This document shows positions 1 to 8,877 of a stretch of 64,000 nt of DNA, piece after piece. The notes below the pieces were generated by a model that worked only from the letters and a program-made list of their open reading frames with translations, did not search any database and was not told where the DNA came from. The position numbers and the translations under genes were made by a program. Positions within the stretch are counted from its first letter, which is position 1. Each line of letters starts with the position of its first letter. Source of the DNA: Streptomyces barringtoniae (lineage in GTDB: Bacteria > Actinomycetota > Actinomycetes > Streptomycetales > Streptomycetaceae); the NCBI RefSeq assembly GCF_020819595.1, contig NZ_JAJHNP010000011.1:62001-126000 (forward strand), written 5' to 3'.

Positions 1-1
1 C

Positions 2-631
2 CGCTTCCGCACCCGGCTGCCGGAGCTGTCCCTGGCCGTCACCAGCGTCTACGCCTCCTCGCGGATCGTGGAGCTGCTGGAGGAGGGTGCGGTGGACGCG
101 GCCATCGCCGCCGACTATCCGGGCATGGAGCTGCGCCACTCGGGCGCGGTGCGGCACCGGGGGATCGTCACCGAGCCGACGTTCGTGGCCCTGCCCGCCC
201 GGCATCGGCTGCGGCAGTGCGCCCAGGTGCAGCTCGCCGACCTGGCCGAGGACGCCTGGTTCGTGACGCCGGACGACGGCGCCGGCTGGCCCGGGGTGTT
301 CTACGACGCCTGTGCGGCGGCCGGGTTCACTCCGGTCACCGTGCACGAGTTCCTCGGTGACCAGACCCAGCTGCAGAGCATGATCGCCGACGGTCTCGGG
401 GTGTCCCTGGTACAGCCGACGCTCCGGCCGATCCCGCACGTCGTGGTCAAACCGTTGGCCGGGTCCCCGCTGTGGTGCCGCTATGTGCTGGCATGGCGGC
501 CGGACACCGTCACCGACGAGGCCGTGGAGGCACTGTCCCAGTCCGCCACCGCCGCCTACCGCGACCTCGTCGCCCAGGCACCCCATCTGCGTGCCTGGGC
601 CTCGCGCACCTGGAGCGTCGCCGGGGCGTAG
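2..631 (+). CDS. LysR-family transcriptional regulator, C-terminal part
   Basis: The frame enters from outside the window, so only the last 209 residues are visible and the N-terminal helix-turn-helix is not. What remains has the composition of a LysR effector-binding domain: an early stretch ending in SSRIVELLEEGAVDAAI, the usual signature where the regulator samples a small ligand, followed by a hydrophobic/acidic pattern typical of the periplasmic-binding fold. LysR proteins normally regulate a divergent neighbour, but here the gene points towards the collagenase and its own upstream region is missing, so the target cannot be judged. Family call is good; ligand unknown. Confidence 0.8.
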   Translation, partial: RFRTRLPELSLAVTSVYASSRIVELLEEGAVDAAIAADYPGMELRHSGAVRHRGIVTEPTFVALPARHRLRQCAQVQLADLAEDAWFVTPDDGAGWPGVFYDACAAAGFTPVTVHEFLGDQTQLQSMIADGLGVSLVQPTLRPIPHVVVKPLAGSPLWCRYVLAWRPDTVTDEAVEALSQSATAAYRDLVAQAPHLRAWASRTWSVAGA

Positions 632-778
632 CGGCGGTCAAAGGCGCACCGCGATGTTATGAGCGGGCAGTGGCATGTGCTATGTCACACGGCATTGTTG
701 GGGCGGGTGGCCCGCTGAGACAGTGCCTCACACGCCTCAACACCCCACAGAGGCGCATCCCTTCGTGGAGGAATCCAG

Positions 779-2740
779 ATGCGCTATCGCTTCGCGCTGC
801 CCAGACGCATGCCCGGCCACAGCCGTCCTCGTACGGCCGCACGCATGGCCGGCGCCGCGGTCGTCTGTGTCACCGTGGCAGGTCTGCTGTCCGCCCCGGC
901 CCTGGCGGCACCCCTGCAGCCGCACACCCGCGCCGCCACCACGCCCCGGCAGCACGCGTCCCAGCCGTCGCCGGCCGGCGCGACCACCCCCGTCACCGAG
1001 CGTCCCGCGAGCCAGGCCCGGCGGCTCAGCCCGGCTCAACTCCCGCCCCTGCAGCCCCTCTCGGCCCATCCGGCCCGAAGGACGGCCAGGGCGGCCTCCT
1101 GCGCTCCGGGTGACTTCGGCAGCCGTAGCGGCTCCGCCCTCGTGTCCTTCGTGAAGGCCTCGTCCACGGACTGCGTCAACACCCTCTTCTCGGTGACCGG
1201 CAAGGACGCGCACGACGTCTTCCGGCAGGCCCAGATGCTCAGCGTCGCGGCCGCCTACACCCGCACCGCCAAGCTGTACCGCGGCGACAACTCCGGCGGC
1301 CTGGAACAGCTGGTCCTCTTCCTGCGGGCCGGCTACTACGTCCAGTTCAACCACTCCGCGGACGTCGGCCCGTACACCCCCCGCCTGACCACGGCCGTCA
1401 CGGCCGGCCTGGACGCCTTCTTCGCCCGGGCGCACTCGCGTGATGTGACCGCGGTCAACGGCGACATCCTCGGCGAGACCGTCATCCTCACCGACAGTGC
1501 CGACCAGCAGGGCCGCTACCTCTCCGTCTACCAGCGGCTGCTGAACGACTACGACAGCTCCTACGACTCAGTGGACAGCATGGTCAGGGCCGTCAACGAC
1601 GTCTACACACCGCTGTGGCGCGGCAACTGGAACCCCGACTACGTCAAGGCCGTCGAGGCCGACCCGGGCATCATCGACACCCTGTACGACTTCGCGCTCG
1701 CCAACACCGACCTGCTCGGCACCGACCAGGCGTTCCTGGACTCCAACGCCGGGATGAACCTGGCCCGTTACGTCGAGCACACCGAACTGCAGGACACCGT
1801 CCGCCCGTTGACCAAGGGCCTGCTGGACGCGACCGCGATGACCGGCCCCACGGCCGGGCTCTGGGTCGCCGTGGCCACCCAGGCGAACGCCTACGACAGC
1901 ACCGACTGCGCCTACTACGACGTCTGCGACCTGCCCGCAAAGCTGACCAGGGCCGTGCTGCCGGTCAACCGCAGGTGCGACGCGAACGTCAGCATCCTCG
2001 CCCAGTCGCTGACCGCCGCCGACCTCGACGCGGCCTGCGCGAGCGTCCTGGCCCAGAGCGCCTACTTCCGCGGCGTGGTGAAGGCCGACGCAGCGATACC
2101 CGGCCAGTACGTCTCCACCATCCAGCTCGTGGTCTTCGCCAGCCGCGCCGACTACCAGACCTACGCCGCCCCGATCTACGGCATCAGCACCGACAACGGC
2201 GGCATGACCCTGGACGGCGACCCGTCCGACCCGGCGAACCACGTCACGTCGATCATGTACCAGAAACCCACGGACGACGGTTTCACGGCCCGGATCTGGA
2301 ACCTCAACCACGAGTACACGCACTTCCTCGACGGCCGCGACGACATGAAGGGCGACTTCGCCCAGGAGATCACCGTGCCGGACGTGTGGTGGATCGAGGG
2401 CGTGGCCGAGTACGTGTCCTACAGCTACCGCGGCCTCGCCGACGACCAGGCGATCCAGGAGGCCGGCAAGCACACGTACAAGCTGAGCACCCTGTTCGAG
2501 AACACCTATGACAACAGCGATGTGATCCGTACCTACCCGTGGGGCTACCTCGCCGTGCGCTACATGGCCGAGAACCACACCGACGACCTCCAGCGCATGC
2601 TCGCCCGCTTCCGCGTCGGTGACTACGCCGGCGGATACGCCGTCTACCACGACGGCATCGGCACCCGCTACGACGCCGACTTCGACCAGTGGCTGAGTGC
2701 GTGTGCCGCGGGAGCCTGCGCCAAGCCCGGCAAGGCCTGA
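779..2740 (+). CDS. secreted M9-family collagenase (zinc metalloprotease)
   Basis: A 653-residue exported protease. The ATG at 779 follows GGAGG at 767-771. An N-terminal basic stretch and a hydrophobic segment ending in Ala-rich sequence (about residues 20-45) form a signal peptide, followed by a Pro/Ala/Thr-rich linker to about residue 105. The zinc motif HEYTH is at residues 511-515, and a glutamate in WWIEGVAEY (E540) lies at the spacing expected of the third zinc ligand in bacterial M9 collagenases. The catalytic module (activator and peptidase halves) is complete; there is no recognisable PKD or collagen-binding module after it, so this is a short form ending in a small Cys-containing tail. 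Probable role: extracellular digestion of collagen or gelatin-like protein. The 147-bp upstream gap carries an imperfect dyad around 671-687 (TGGCAT, 5 nt, ATGTCA). Confidence 0.88.
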   Translation: MRYRFALPRRMPGHSRPRTAARMAGAAVVCVTVAGLLSAPALAAPLQPHTRAATTPRQHASQPSPAGATTPVTERPASQARRLSPAQLPPLQPLSAHPARRTARAASCAPGDFGSRSGSALVSFVKASSTDCVNTLFSVTGKDAHDVFRQAQMLSVAAAYTRTAKLYRGDNSGGLEQLVLFLRAGYYVQFNHSADVGPYTPRLTTAVTAGLDAFFARAHSRDVTAVNGDILGETVILTDSADQQGRYLSVYQRLLNDYDSSYDSVDSMVRAVNDVYTPLWRGNWNPDYVKAVEADPGIIDTLYDFALANTDLLGTDQAFLDSNAGMNLARYVEHTELQDTVRPLTKGLLDATAMTGPTAGLWVAVATQANAYDSTDCAYYDVCDLPAKLTRAVLPVNRRCDANVSILAQSLTAADLDAACASVLAQSAYFRGVVKADAAIPGQYVSTIQLVVFASRADYQTYAAPIYGISTDNGGMTLDGDPSDPANHVTSIMYQKPTDDGFTARIWNLNHEYTHFLDGRDDMKGDFAQEITVPDVWWIEGVAEYVSYSYRGLADDQAIQEAGKHTYKLSTLFENTYDNSDVIRTYPWGYLAVRYMAENHTDDLQRMLARFRVGDYAGGYAVYHDGIGTRYDADFDQWLSACAAGACAKPGKA

Positions 2741-2765
2741 CCGCAAGCGCCCCGGCACAACGGCC

Positions 2766-2787
2766 GCCGACCGGAACCCCGGTCGGC
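2766..2787. terminator. bidirectional hairpin terminator
   Basis: GCCGACCGG and CCGGTCGGC form a perfect 9-bp stem with a 4-nt loop, in the 73-bp gap between the convergent collagenase and GAPDH genes. There is no U tract, as is usual in Streptomyces. Confidence 0.7.
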
Positions 2788-2813
2788 AGCCGTACGCGCC
2801 TCGACGGAAGGGA

Positions 2814-4259
2814 TCAGACCGCCGTCGCCGGGTACGTCGGGTACTCCACGCCCGAGACGTGCTGGACGACCCGGACCACCTGGCAGGAGTAGCCGAACTC
2901 GTTGTCGTACCAGAGGTAGAGGATCGCGTTGTCGCCGTCGACCTTCAGGGCGCCGGCGTCCACGATCGAGGCGTGGCGCGAGCCGATGAAGTCGCTGGAG
3001 ACCGCGTCGGGCGCCGTGATGAAGTCGATCTGGCGCTTGAGCGGCGAGGTCAGCGACACCTCGCGCAGGTAGTCGTGGACCTCCTCGCGGGTCGTCTCGC
3101 GGGCCAGCTGCAAGTTGAGGATCGCGATAGAAACGTCCGGCACCGGGACGCGGATCGAGCTGCCGCTGATCTTCGCCTTGAGGTCCGGCAGCGCCTTGGC
3201 GACGGCGGAGGCCGCACCGGTCTCGGTGATCACCATGTTGAGCGGCGCGGAGCGGCCACGGCGCTCGGACTTGTGGTAGTTGTCCAGCAGGTTCTGGTCG
3301 TTGGTGAAGGAGTGGACCGTCTCCACGTGGCCGCGCAGCACACCGTACTCGTCGTCCATCGCCTTCAGCGGCGGCACGATGGCGTTGGTGGTGCAGGAGG
3401 CGCAGGACAGGATCTGCTCGTCCGGCTTGATGGTGTCGTGGTTGACGCCGTGCACGATGTTCGGGACGTCGCCCTTGCCCGGCGCGGTCAGCACGACCTT
3501 CTCGATGCCGGGGCGCAGGTGCTTGGACAGGCCCTCGCGGTCGCGCCACTTGCCGGTGTTGTCGATGAGGATGGCGTCCCGGATGCCGTACTCGGTGTAG
3601 TCCACGTGCGACGGGTCGTCGGCGTAGATCACCTTGATCTCGTTGCCGTTGGCCACGATCGTGCTGGCGTCCTCGTCCACGGTGATCGTGCCCTGGAACT
3701 GGCCGTGGATGGAGTCGCGGCGCAGCAGCGAGGCGCGCTTGACGATGTCCTGGGCGCCGCCGCCGCGCACCACGATGGCGCGCAGACGCAGGCCGTTGCC
3801 GGAGCCGGCCTTCTCGACCAGCAGGCGGGCGACGAGCCGGCCGATGCGGCCGAAGCCGTACAGGACGACGTCGCGGGGCTCACGGCGCTCGATCTTGTTG
3901 GCGCCGGTGGCACCGGCGACGGCCTCGGCGGTGAACTGCCCGACGCTCAGGCCGCGCTCGTCGGCCTTGTACATCGTGGCGAGCATGCCGAGGTCGATCT
4001 GGGAGGGGCCGAGGTCGAGGGTGGTCAGGGCCTCGAGGAACGGCATGGTCTCGGTGACCGACAGCTCCGCGCCGTCGATCTGCCGGGCGAAGCGGTGCGT
4101 CTTGAGGATGCCGACCACCGACTTGTTCACCAAGGAGCGGCTGTGCAGCAGGACGGTCACGTCCCGCTCGCGCTGCAGCTTCCCGATGAGCGGGATCATG
4201 GCCTCCGCGATCTCCTCGCGGATCTTCCAGTTGGTGAACGAGTCGTCGTTGACAGTCAC
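2814..4259 (-). CDS. gap: glyceraldehyde-3-phosphate dehydrogenase, long form
   Basis: Converts glyceraldehyde 3-phosphate, phosphate and NAD(P)+ to 1,3-bisphosphoglycerate. The 481-residue protein is about 140 residues longer than the ordinary GAPDH. The extra N-terminal part (1-130) is helical and charged. The Rossmann motif GFGRIGR begins near residue 135, and the catalytic cysteine lies in SCASCTTNA (C289). Such long GAPDHs occur as second copies in actinobacteria beside the glycolytic enzyme, so an alternative physiological role (gluconeogenic or redox-specialised) is possible but not shown here. Start is GTG at 4259; the preceding Shine-Dalgarno is weak. The gene stands alone and is divergent from the mannosyltransferase gene. 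Confidence 0.9.
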   Translation of the reverse strand: MTVNDDSFTNWKIREEIAEAMIPLIGKLQRERDVTVLLHSRSLVNKSVVGILKTHRFARQIDGAELSVTETMPFLEALTTLDLGPSQIDLGMLATMYKADERGLSVGQFTAEAVAGATGANKIERREPRDVVLYGFGRIGRLVARLLVEKAGSGNGLRLRAIVVRGGGAQDIVKRASLLRRDSIHGQFQGTITVDEDASTIVANGNEIKVIYADDPSHVDYTEYGIRDAILIDNTGKWRDREGLSKHLRPGIEKVVLTAPGKGDVPNIVHGVNHDTIKPDEQILSCASCTTNAIVPPLKAMDDEYGVLRGHVETVHSFTNDQNLLDNYHKSERRGRSAPLNMVITETGAASAVAKALPDLKAKISGSSIRVPVPDVSIAILNLQLARETTREEVHDYLREVSLTSPLKRQIDFITAPDAVSSDFIGSRHASIVDAGALKVDGDNAILYLWYDNEFGYSCQVVRVVQHVSGVEYPTYPATAV

Positions 4260-4443
4260 GGATCCATCTTTCGAGCTAGGGAGCGCTCATATGGTAACCA
4301 CACCCCTCAAGTGCTCCTTCCGGGGGTGGCGGAGTAAGGGATTTGCACCCTTTCCTTGACCGATTCCTGAATCAGGGTGGAAGTCCGTAAGAAACCCGAG
4401 TCGCGGATTGCCCGTCTTACCTGGCGTGCCCAAGGTCAAGAGA

Positions 4444-5652
4444 GTGAGCACCTCCTCAGTACCGCGGCCCGAGTCGGCCGCCCCGTCCCGACCCCTTCGC
4501 CCGCCGACGCTCCCGTGGATCACCCGGCGCGGGATCCCCGAGGGGGCGCTCCCGGCCCTCGGCCTGTTCGCGGCCGTACGGCTCGCCGGGATCCTCCTGG
4601 TGATACTCACCAACGCCGTCAGGGGACATCCGCTCGTCAAAAACCTCGCCCACTCATGGGACTCCCGCTGGTACCTGCACATCGCCGCCCAGGGTTACGG
4701 CCACAAGATCTGGATCACCCCGCAGGGTGCCGTCCAGAGCGACTGGGCGTTCTTCCCGTTGTACCCGGGGCTGATCAGGGCGCTGACCACGGTCCTGCCG
4801 TTCACCCCCGGCCAGGCCGCGCTGCTGATCTCCTGGATCGCCGCGGGCGTGGCGGCGTACGGCGTGTACGCCATCGGCCACCTGCTCTACGGCCGCGGGG
4901 TCGCCACCGCGCTGGTCGCCCTGTGGGCCGCGATGCCGCACTCCGTCGAACTGACCATCGCCTACACCGAGTCGCTGTTCGCGGCACTCGCCATCTGGTC
5001 CCTGTACTGCGTCCTCAAGGGCCGCTGGCTGTGGGCCGGTGCGCTGGCCGCGCTGGCGGGCCTTTCGCGGCCGAGCGGTTTCGCGGTGGCGGGGGCCGTC
5101 TGCATCGCGGCCGCGTACGAGGTCGTCCGGCAGCGCGGCCGGGCTCCGGCGAGCGTGTGGGCCGGTGCCGTGCTGGCCCCGCTGGGCTGGCTCGGCTACG
5201 TGCTGTGGGTGGGCAGCCAGACGGGAGACCTGCTCGGCGGCTACTTCAAGGTGCAGAGCGCCTGGGACTCGCGCTTCGACTTCGGTGTCGGCTCGGCACG
5301 CTTCCTCAAGGCCCTGCTGCTGCACGGGGGCGGCGCCGTCTATCCGGCGGCCGTGGTGATCGTCGCGGCGGGCGTGCTGCTGTTCGCGCTGCTGTGCCTG
5401 GAACGCGCCCCGCTGGCCCTGGTCGTCTTCGCCGGGGTGCTGGTCCTGCTCGTCGTCGGCGGCTCCGGCTCCTTCTCCTCCAAGCCCCGGTTCCTGCTGC
5501 CGGCCTTCCCGCTGCTCATCCCCATGGCCCGGGCACTGACCCGGACCTGGCGGGTCCGGCCGGCCCACGCGGTGGTCGTGTACGCCGGCCTCACCGCGGC
5601 GTCCCTGCTGTTCGGTGCCTTCGTGACGGTGGTGGCCCACTCCCCCCTGTGA
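4444..5652 (+). CDS. polytopic PIG-V-like mannosyltransferase family protein
   Basis: An integral membrane protein of about 402 residues. WDSRWY near the N-terminus, followed by an FFPLYP segment, an AYTESLF motif and LSRPSG, is the pattern of PIG-V/GPI-mannosyltransferase-2-like enzymes, which use a lipid-linked mannose donor on the outer face of the membrane. Alternating hydrophobic segments continue to the C-terminus. GTG at 4444 is preferred because the purine-rich AAGGTCAAGAGA lies just upstream; an in-frame TTG at 4408 would add 12 residues. Acceptor unknown: in actinomycetes it could be a glycolipid or a secreted protein. The gene is solitary. Confidence 0.7.
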   Translation: MSTSSVPRPESAAPSRPLRPPTLPWITRRGIPEGALPALGLFAAVRLAGILLVILTNAVRGHPLVKNLAHSWDSRWYLHIAAQGYGHKIWITPQGAVQSDWAFFPLYPGLIRALTTVLPFTPGQAALLISWIAAGVAAYGVYAIGHLLYGRGVATALVALWAAMPHSVELTIAYTESLFAALAIWSLYCVLKGRWLWAGALAALAGLSRPSGFAVAGAVCIAAAYEVVRQRGRAPASVWAGAVLAPLGWLGYVLWVGSQTGDLLGGYFKVQSAWDSRFDFGVGSARFLKALLLHGGGAVYPAAVVIVAAGVLLFALLCLERAPLALVVFAGVLVLLVVGGSGSFSSKPRFLLPAFPLLIPMARALTRTWRVRPAHAVVVYAGLTAASLLFGAFVTVVAHSPL

Positions 5653-5907
5653 TCCACCCGGCTCGGCACCGCCCTCGACCGGCGCGTGACCGCCGAGCCC
5701 ACCGCCGACCGCGGCGCCGCCCAGGACGGAACCGGGCGGCGCCCGGCTGCATCGCGACGAGCAGCAGGGCGGCCACGGCCATGTCCGCGGCGAACGTGCC
5801 GTCCGTGTTCCGTTTCGGGTGCGGACGGCCGTCGCCGGTCCGCGCAGGAGCTTGTGCGAAGGCCGCGAATCGGGGTAGGCGGGGGGACGCCCGAGGAAAG
5901 GACCGTC

Positions 5908-6228
5908 ATGACGACCTACGTGATCAGCGTCCCCGGCACCTTCACCGCCGACATCGGGACGGACGCCCGGACCCGCCTGGCCAGGGCGCTCAGGCCCGCC
6001 GATCCGCACGGCACCCGGATGGGCAGCGCCGAGGGCCTGGACGTGCTCAGTGTCAACGAGGACAACACCTTCACCCTCCGGCTGTCCGTCGAGGCGGACA
6101 CCGGCCCGCACGCAGAGCAGGAGGCCCGCCGGCTCGCCGGCTCCGCCCTCCAGGACGCGGGACTGGACGAGCGGAGCGCAGCGCTGGGGCCCGCCGTCGT
6201 CACCGGGATCGACTCCGAGGTGCGCTGA
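5908..6228 (+). CDS. small conserved hypothetical protein
   Basis: 106 residues starting MTTYVISVPGTF at an ATG preceded by GAGGAAAGG. No signal peptide or membrane segment. It reads as a compact alpha/beta domain with a conserved-looking Val/Leu/Ser pattern, and no family can be assigned from sequence alone. The frame stays open upstream to 5686, but that part has arginine/proline-rich noncoding composition and no ribosome site. It ends 122 bp before the PP2C phosphatase gene and could share a transcript with it. Confidence 0.6.
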   Translation: MTTYVISVPGTFTADIGTDARTRLARALRPADPHGTRMGSAEGLDVLSVNEDNTFTLRLSVEADTGPHAEQEARRLAGSALQDAGLDERSAALGPAVVTGIDSEVR

Positions 6229-6350
6229 CCGGGAGTCGTACCGCCGTGGCCGCTCGCGGGGCGAGATCATCCGGTGTAGGTAAAATCTAGACGTTTGCCG
6301 AAAATTCAGGCGATGGTCGTTGACGACCGCCGCCCCGCCGGAAGTGACCG

Positions 6351-7181
6351 ATGCCCCGCAAGCGCTCCACGGACGAAGGCGATGAGCTGCTGGCCAGACT
6401 CGGCTCGCTCACCGCCCAGGCACGGGAGCGCGCGGAGCTGCAGCGCACCCAGGTGGAGCTGGCCCTCGCCCTGCAGCGCGGCATGCTGCCCCGTGACCTG
6501 CCCACCGCACCGGGCCTGCACCTCGCCGTCCGCTACACGCCGGCCAACCTCGGCCTGAACGTGGGCGGCGACTGGTACGACGCGTTCGCCCTGCCCGACG
6601 GGCGGATCGGGCTGGCCATCGGCGACGTCCAGGGGCACAACATCGAGGCCGCCGCGTTCATGGGCCAGGTGCGCGCCGGGCTCCGCGCCCTCGCCTCCGT
6701 GACCGGTGAGCCCGGCGACCTCCTCACCCGCACCAACGAACTGCTGCTGGCCCTGGGCAGCGAACTGTTCGCCACCTGCATCTTCATGCGCCTCGACCCG
6801 GCCACCGGAGTGCTGGAGAGCGCCCGGGCCGGCCACATCCCGTTCGTGTGGGCCACGGCGGACGGCAAGTCCGGCGTCGTCGACGACGAGGGCGGGCCAC
6901 CGCTCGGGATCGACAGGGGCATGGAGTTCCCGGTGAGCAGGCACCGGCTCACCACGGGCGGCGTGTTCGTGCTGCTCACCGACGGCGTGGTGGAGGGCCC
7001 CTCGCTGAACATCGAGGACGGCCTCGAGCAGGTGGTCCGCCTCGCCGGCATCGCCGCCGTCGCCGGCCTGGAGGCTCACGCCCTCGCCGCCGCCGTGATC
7101 AAGGGCGCCGAGAGCGTCGGCCACGAGGACGACGCGGCCGTCCTCGTCGTGGGCCTGGACGGCCCCGGAAACCACCTGTGA
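6351..7181 (+). CDS. SpoIIE/RsbU-type PP2C protein phosphatase
   Basis: 276 residues. A short N-terminal coiled-coil-like helix (residues 1-45, rich in Glu/Arg/Leu) leads into ALALQRGMLP, the linker found just before RsbU/SpoIIE catalytic domains. Metal-binding positions are visible as VGGDWYDAF, AIGDVQGHN and LLTDGVVE, and a late EDDAAVL motif completes the set. These phosphatases dephosphorylate anti-anti-sigma factors (STAS proteins) and so switch on stress sigma factors. There is no sensor domain on this protein; the next gene downstream encodes a stand-alone MASE1 membrane domain that might supply it. ATG at 6351 has only a weak ribosome site (GGAAGTGACC). Confidence 0.85.
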   Translation: MPRKRSTDEGDELLARLGSLTAQARERAELQRTQVELALALQRGMLPRDLPTAPGLHLAVRYTPANLGLNVGGDWYDAFALPDGRIGLAIGDVQGHNIEAAAFMGQVRAGLRALASVTGEPGDLLTRTNELLLALGSELFATCIFMRLDPATGVLESARAGHIPFVWATADGKSGVVDDEGGPPLGIDRGMEFPVSRHRLTTGGVFVLLTDGVVEGPSLNIEDGLEQVVRLAGIAAVAGLEAHALAAAVIKGAESVGHEDDAAVLVVGLDGPGNHL

Positions 7182-7327
7182 CCGCAGCGGCCGGCCACGG
7201 GTACGGACCTGGATCCGGCGCCCCTCGCCGGACGGCCACGCGAAGCCGCCGCGTGATTCAGCCATAGGGCCGGACCGCACCGGCTCTCGCCTCGCCGACG
7301 CCGGGCCATCGGTGTGGGATTGCTGCT

Positions 7328-8350
7328 GTGGTGGGTATCGACGATCTGCGCCGGCCGGGCGGCTACGCCGTCCAGGTGGTGGCCGTCGCGGCCTGCTACT
7401 ACGGCGCGGCCCGGCTCGGACTCCTGCGCGAACTCACCGTCGAGGGCGCCGTGGTCACCCCCGTCTGGCCGCCGACCGGCGTGGCCCTCGCCGCCCTGCT
7501 GATCCTCGGCCTCGGCTGCTGGCCCGGCATCACGATCGGTGCCTTCTTCGCCGTGATGTCCGTGACCACCTTCCGCCTCGACGTGCTCGGCACCCTCGCC
7601 GGCCAGACCCTCGCACCGGTGTGCGCGGCGCTGCTGCTGCGCCGGGCCCGCTTCCACACCGATCTCGGCCGGTTGCGGGACGGCGTCGCCCTGGTTTTCC
7701 TGGGCGCGCTGACCGCCATGCTGATCAGCGCGACCGTCGGCATCGGCCTCCTCGTCCTCATGGGCAAGCTGAACGTGCACAGCTTCTGGCCCGTCTGGCT
7801 GGCCTGGTGGGTGGGCGACGCCATGGGAGTGCTGCTCGTCACCCCGCTGCTGCTGATGCTGCACCGCGCGCGCTGGCCGCCGACCCTGGCCCGCTGGAAG
7901 GAGGCGACCGCGCTGGCCGTTGTCGCCTGTGCTCTCGTACCGGCGGCCGTCTACAGCTCGATCAGCGTGCTCTACCTCGTCTACCCGCTGCTCATCTGGG
8001 CCGCCCTGCGCTTCCAGCTCCTGGGCAGCATGCTGTGCGCGCTGCTGACGTCCGTCGTGGCCACGGTCGCGGCGACGGACGGTGCCGGGGCCTTCGCGGG
8101 GCTGAGCCGGATCGAGATCATGGCGAAGCTCCAGGCGTTCAACGGCGCGATGGCCCTGACCGCGCTGCTGCTGTCCGCCCTGATCACCGAGCAGCGCAAC
8201 ACCCGGCGCTCGGTGGAGAAGGCCTGCCAGGAACTGGTCGAGGTCCTGGAACACCTCACCGCCGGCGAACCACCGCCGCCCCGGACCCAGCCGGGCAGCG
8301 AGGGCGGCGACGGTGGGCCCGCCACGCCCCGGCCGACCCGACCCCCGTAA
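7328..8350 (+). CDS. stand-alone MASE1-domain membrane protein
   Basis: About 340 residues, mostly hydrophobic helices, with the MASE1 signature segment VTPVWPPTGVALAALL near residues 38-53 and a WPVWLAWWVGDAMGVLLVTP segment further on. MASE1 is normally the N-terminal sensor of histidine kinases, diguanylate cyclases or phosphatases. Here the protein ends shortly after the last helix with a Pro/Gly-rich cytoplasmic tail of about 50 residues and no output domain. The RsbU-like phosphatase ends 147 bp upstream on the same strand, which suggests a sensor and output encoded separately. The GTG start at 7328 lacks a strong ribosome site, so the N-terminus is uncertain by a few residues. Confidence 0.75.
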   Translation: MVGIDDLRRPGGYAVQVVAVAACYYGAARLGLLRELTVEGAVVTPVWPPTGVALAALLILGLGCWPGITIGAFFAVMSVTTFRLDVLGTLAGQTLAPVCAALLLRRARFHTDLGRLRDGVALVFLGALTAMLISATVGIGLLVLMGKLNVHSFWPVWLAWWVGDAMGVLLVTPLLLMLHRARWPPTLARWKEATALAVVACALVPAAVYSSISVLYLVYPLLIWAALRFQLLGSMLCALLTSVVATVAATDGAGAFAGLSRIEIMAKLQAFNGAMALTALLLSALITEQRNTRRSVEKACQELVEVLEHLTAGEPPPPRTQPGSEGGDGGPATPRPTRPP

Positions 8351-8360
8351 CGGTCCGGCG

Positions 8361-8747
8361 TCACCGGCCGGACCGGTTCACCGGCCCCTCGTCGTCGCTG
8401 CCCGGCGCCGCGGAGCCCTTGCGCGACCTGACGTCCCGGGGCGTGGGCGTCGGCGGGTGCGCGGCACCGGTGGCGCCGGGCTGACCGCCGCCGGTCGTGC
8501 CGTAGCCGCCCGGGATGCCGGGTGGCATGTCCGCGGCGGCCTCGGCCTCGCTCACATGACGCCGGGCCCTGACCCCGGCCCGGCGCTCCGGGTACGGGTA
8601 GTCGAACGGCTCGGCGGAGGCGCGCTCGCGCTCCGCCTCGCGCTGCCGGCGTGCGGCCCGATCGGCGGCCGTCGCGCCCTCACCCTGCCGGCCGCGGTCC
8701 TCGCCGTGCGGACGGCCCTTGTCGTGCGTACGGTCCTTGTCCTTCAT
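8361..8747 (-). CDS. hydrophilic hypothetical protein
   Basis: 128 residues beginning MKDKDRTHDKGR. It is almost entirely charged or Gly/Pro-rich, with a central segment PFDYPYPERRAGVRARRHV and no membrane helix, so it is probably disordered. It ends 10 bp from the convergent MASE1 gene. The frame is open further upstream into the repeat region of selA, but that extension is antisense to the repeats and has no ribosome site, so the ATG at 8747 was chosen. Function unknown. Confidence 0.45.
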   Translation of the reverse strand: MKDKDRTHDKGRPHGEDRGRQGEGATAADRAARRQREAERERASAEPFDYPYPERRAGVRARRHVSEAEAAADMPPGIPGGYGTTGGGQPGATGAAHPPTPTPRDVRSRKGSAAPGSDDEGPVNRSGR

Positions 8748-8877
8748 GCGCGGCCGAGTACCCGGGCGGTGGCCGGCGCCAACGCCTCCCGGCGTGTCGA
8801 ACGGCCGGCCGGGGGCACTGGGAGACGATGGGCGGTGCCCGGACGGGCCCGGGCCGGACCGGAGGGACAGGCACGGC

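Noticed and set aside
2697..4337. Plus-strand frame of 546 codons opposite GAPDH
   Set aside because: Antisense shadow of a recognised enzyme; no ribosome site or domain.
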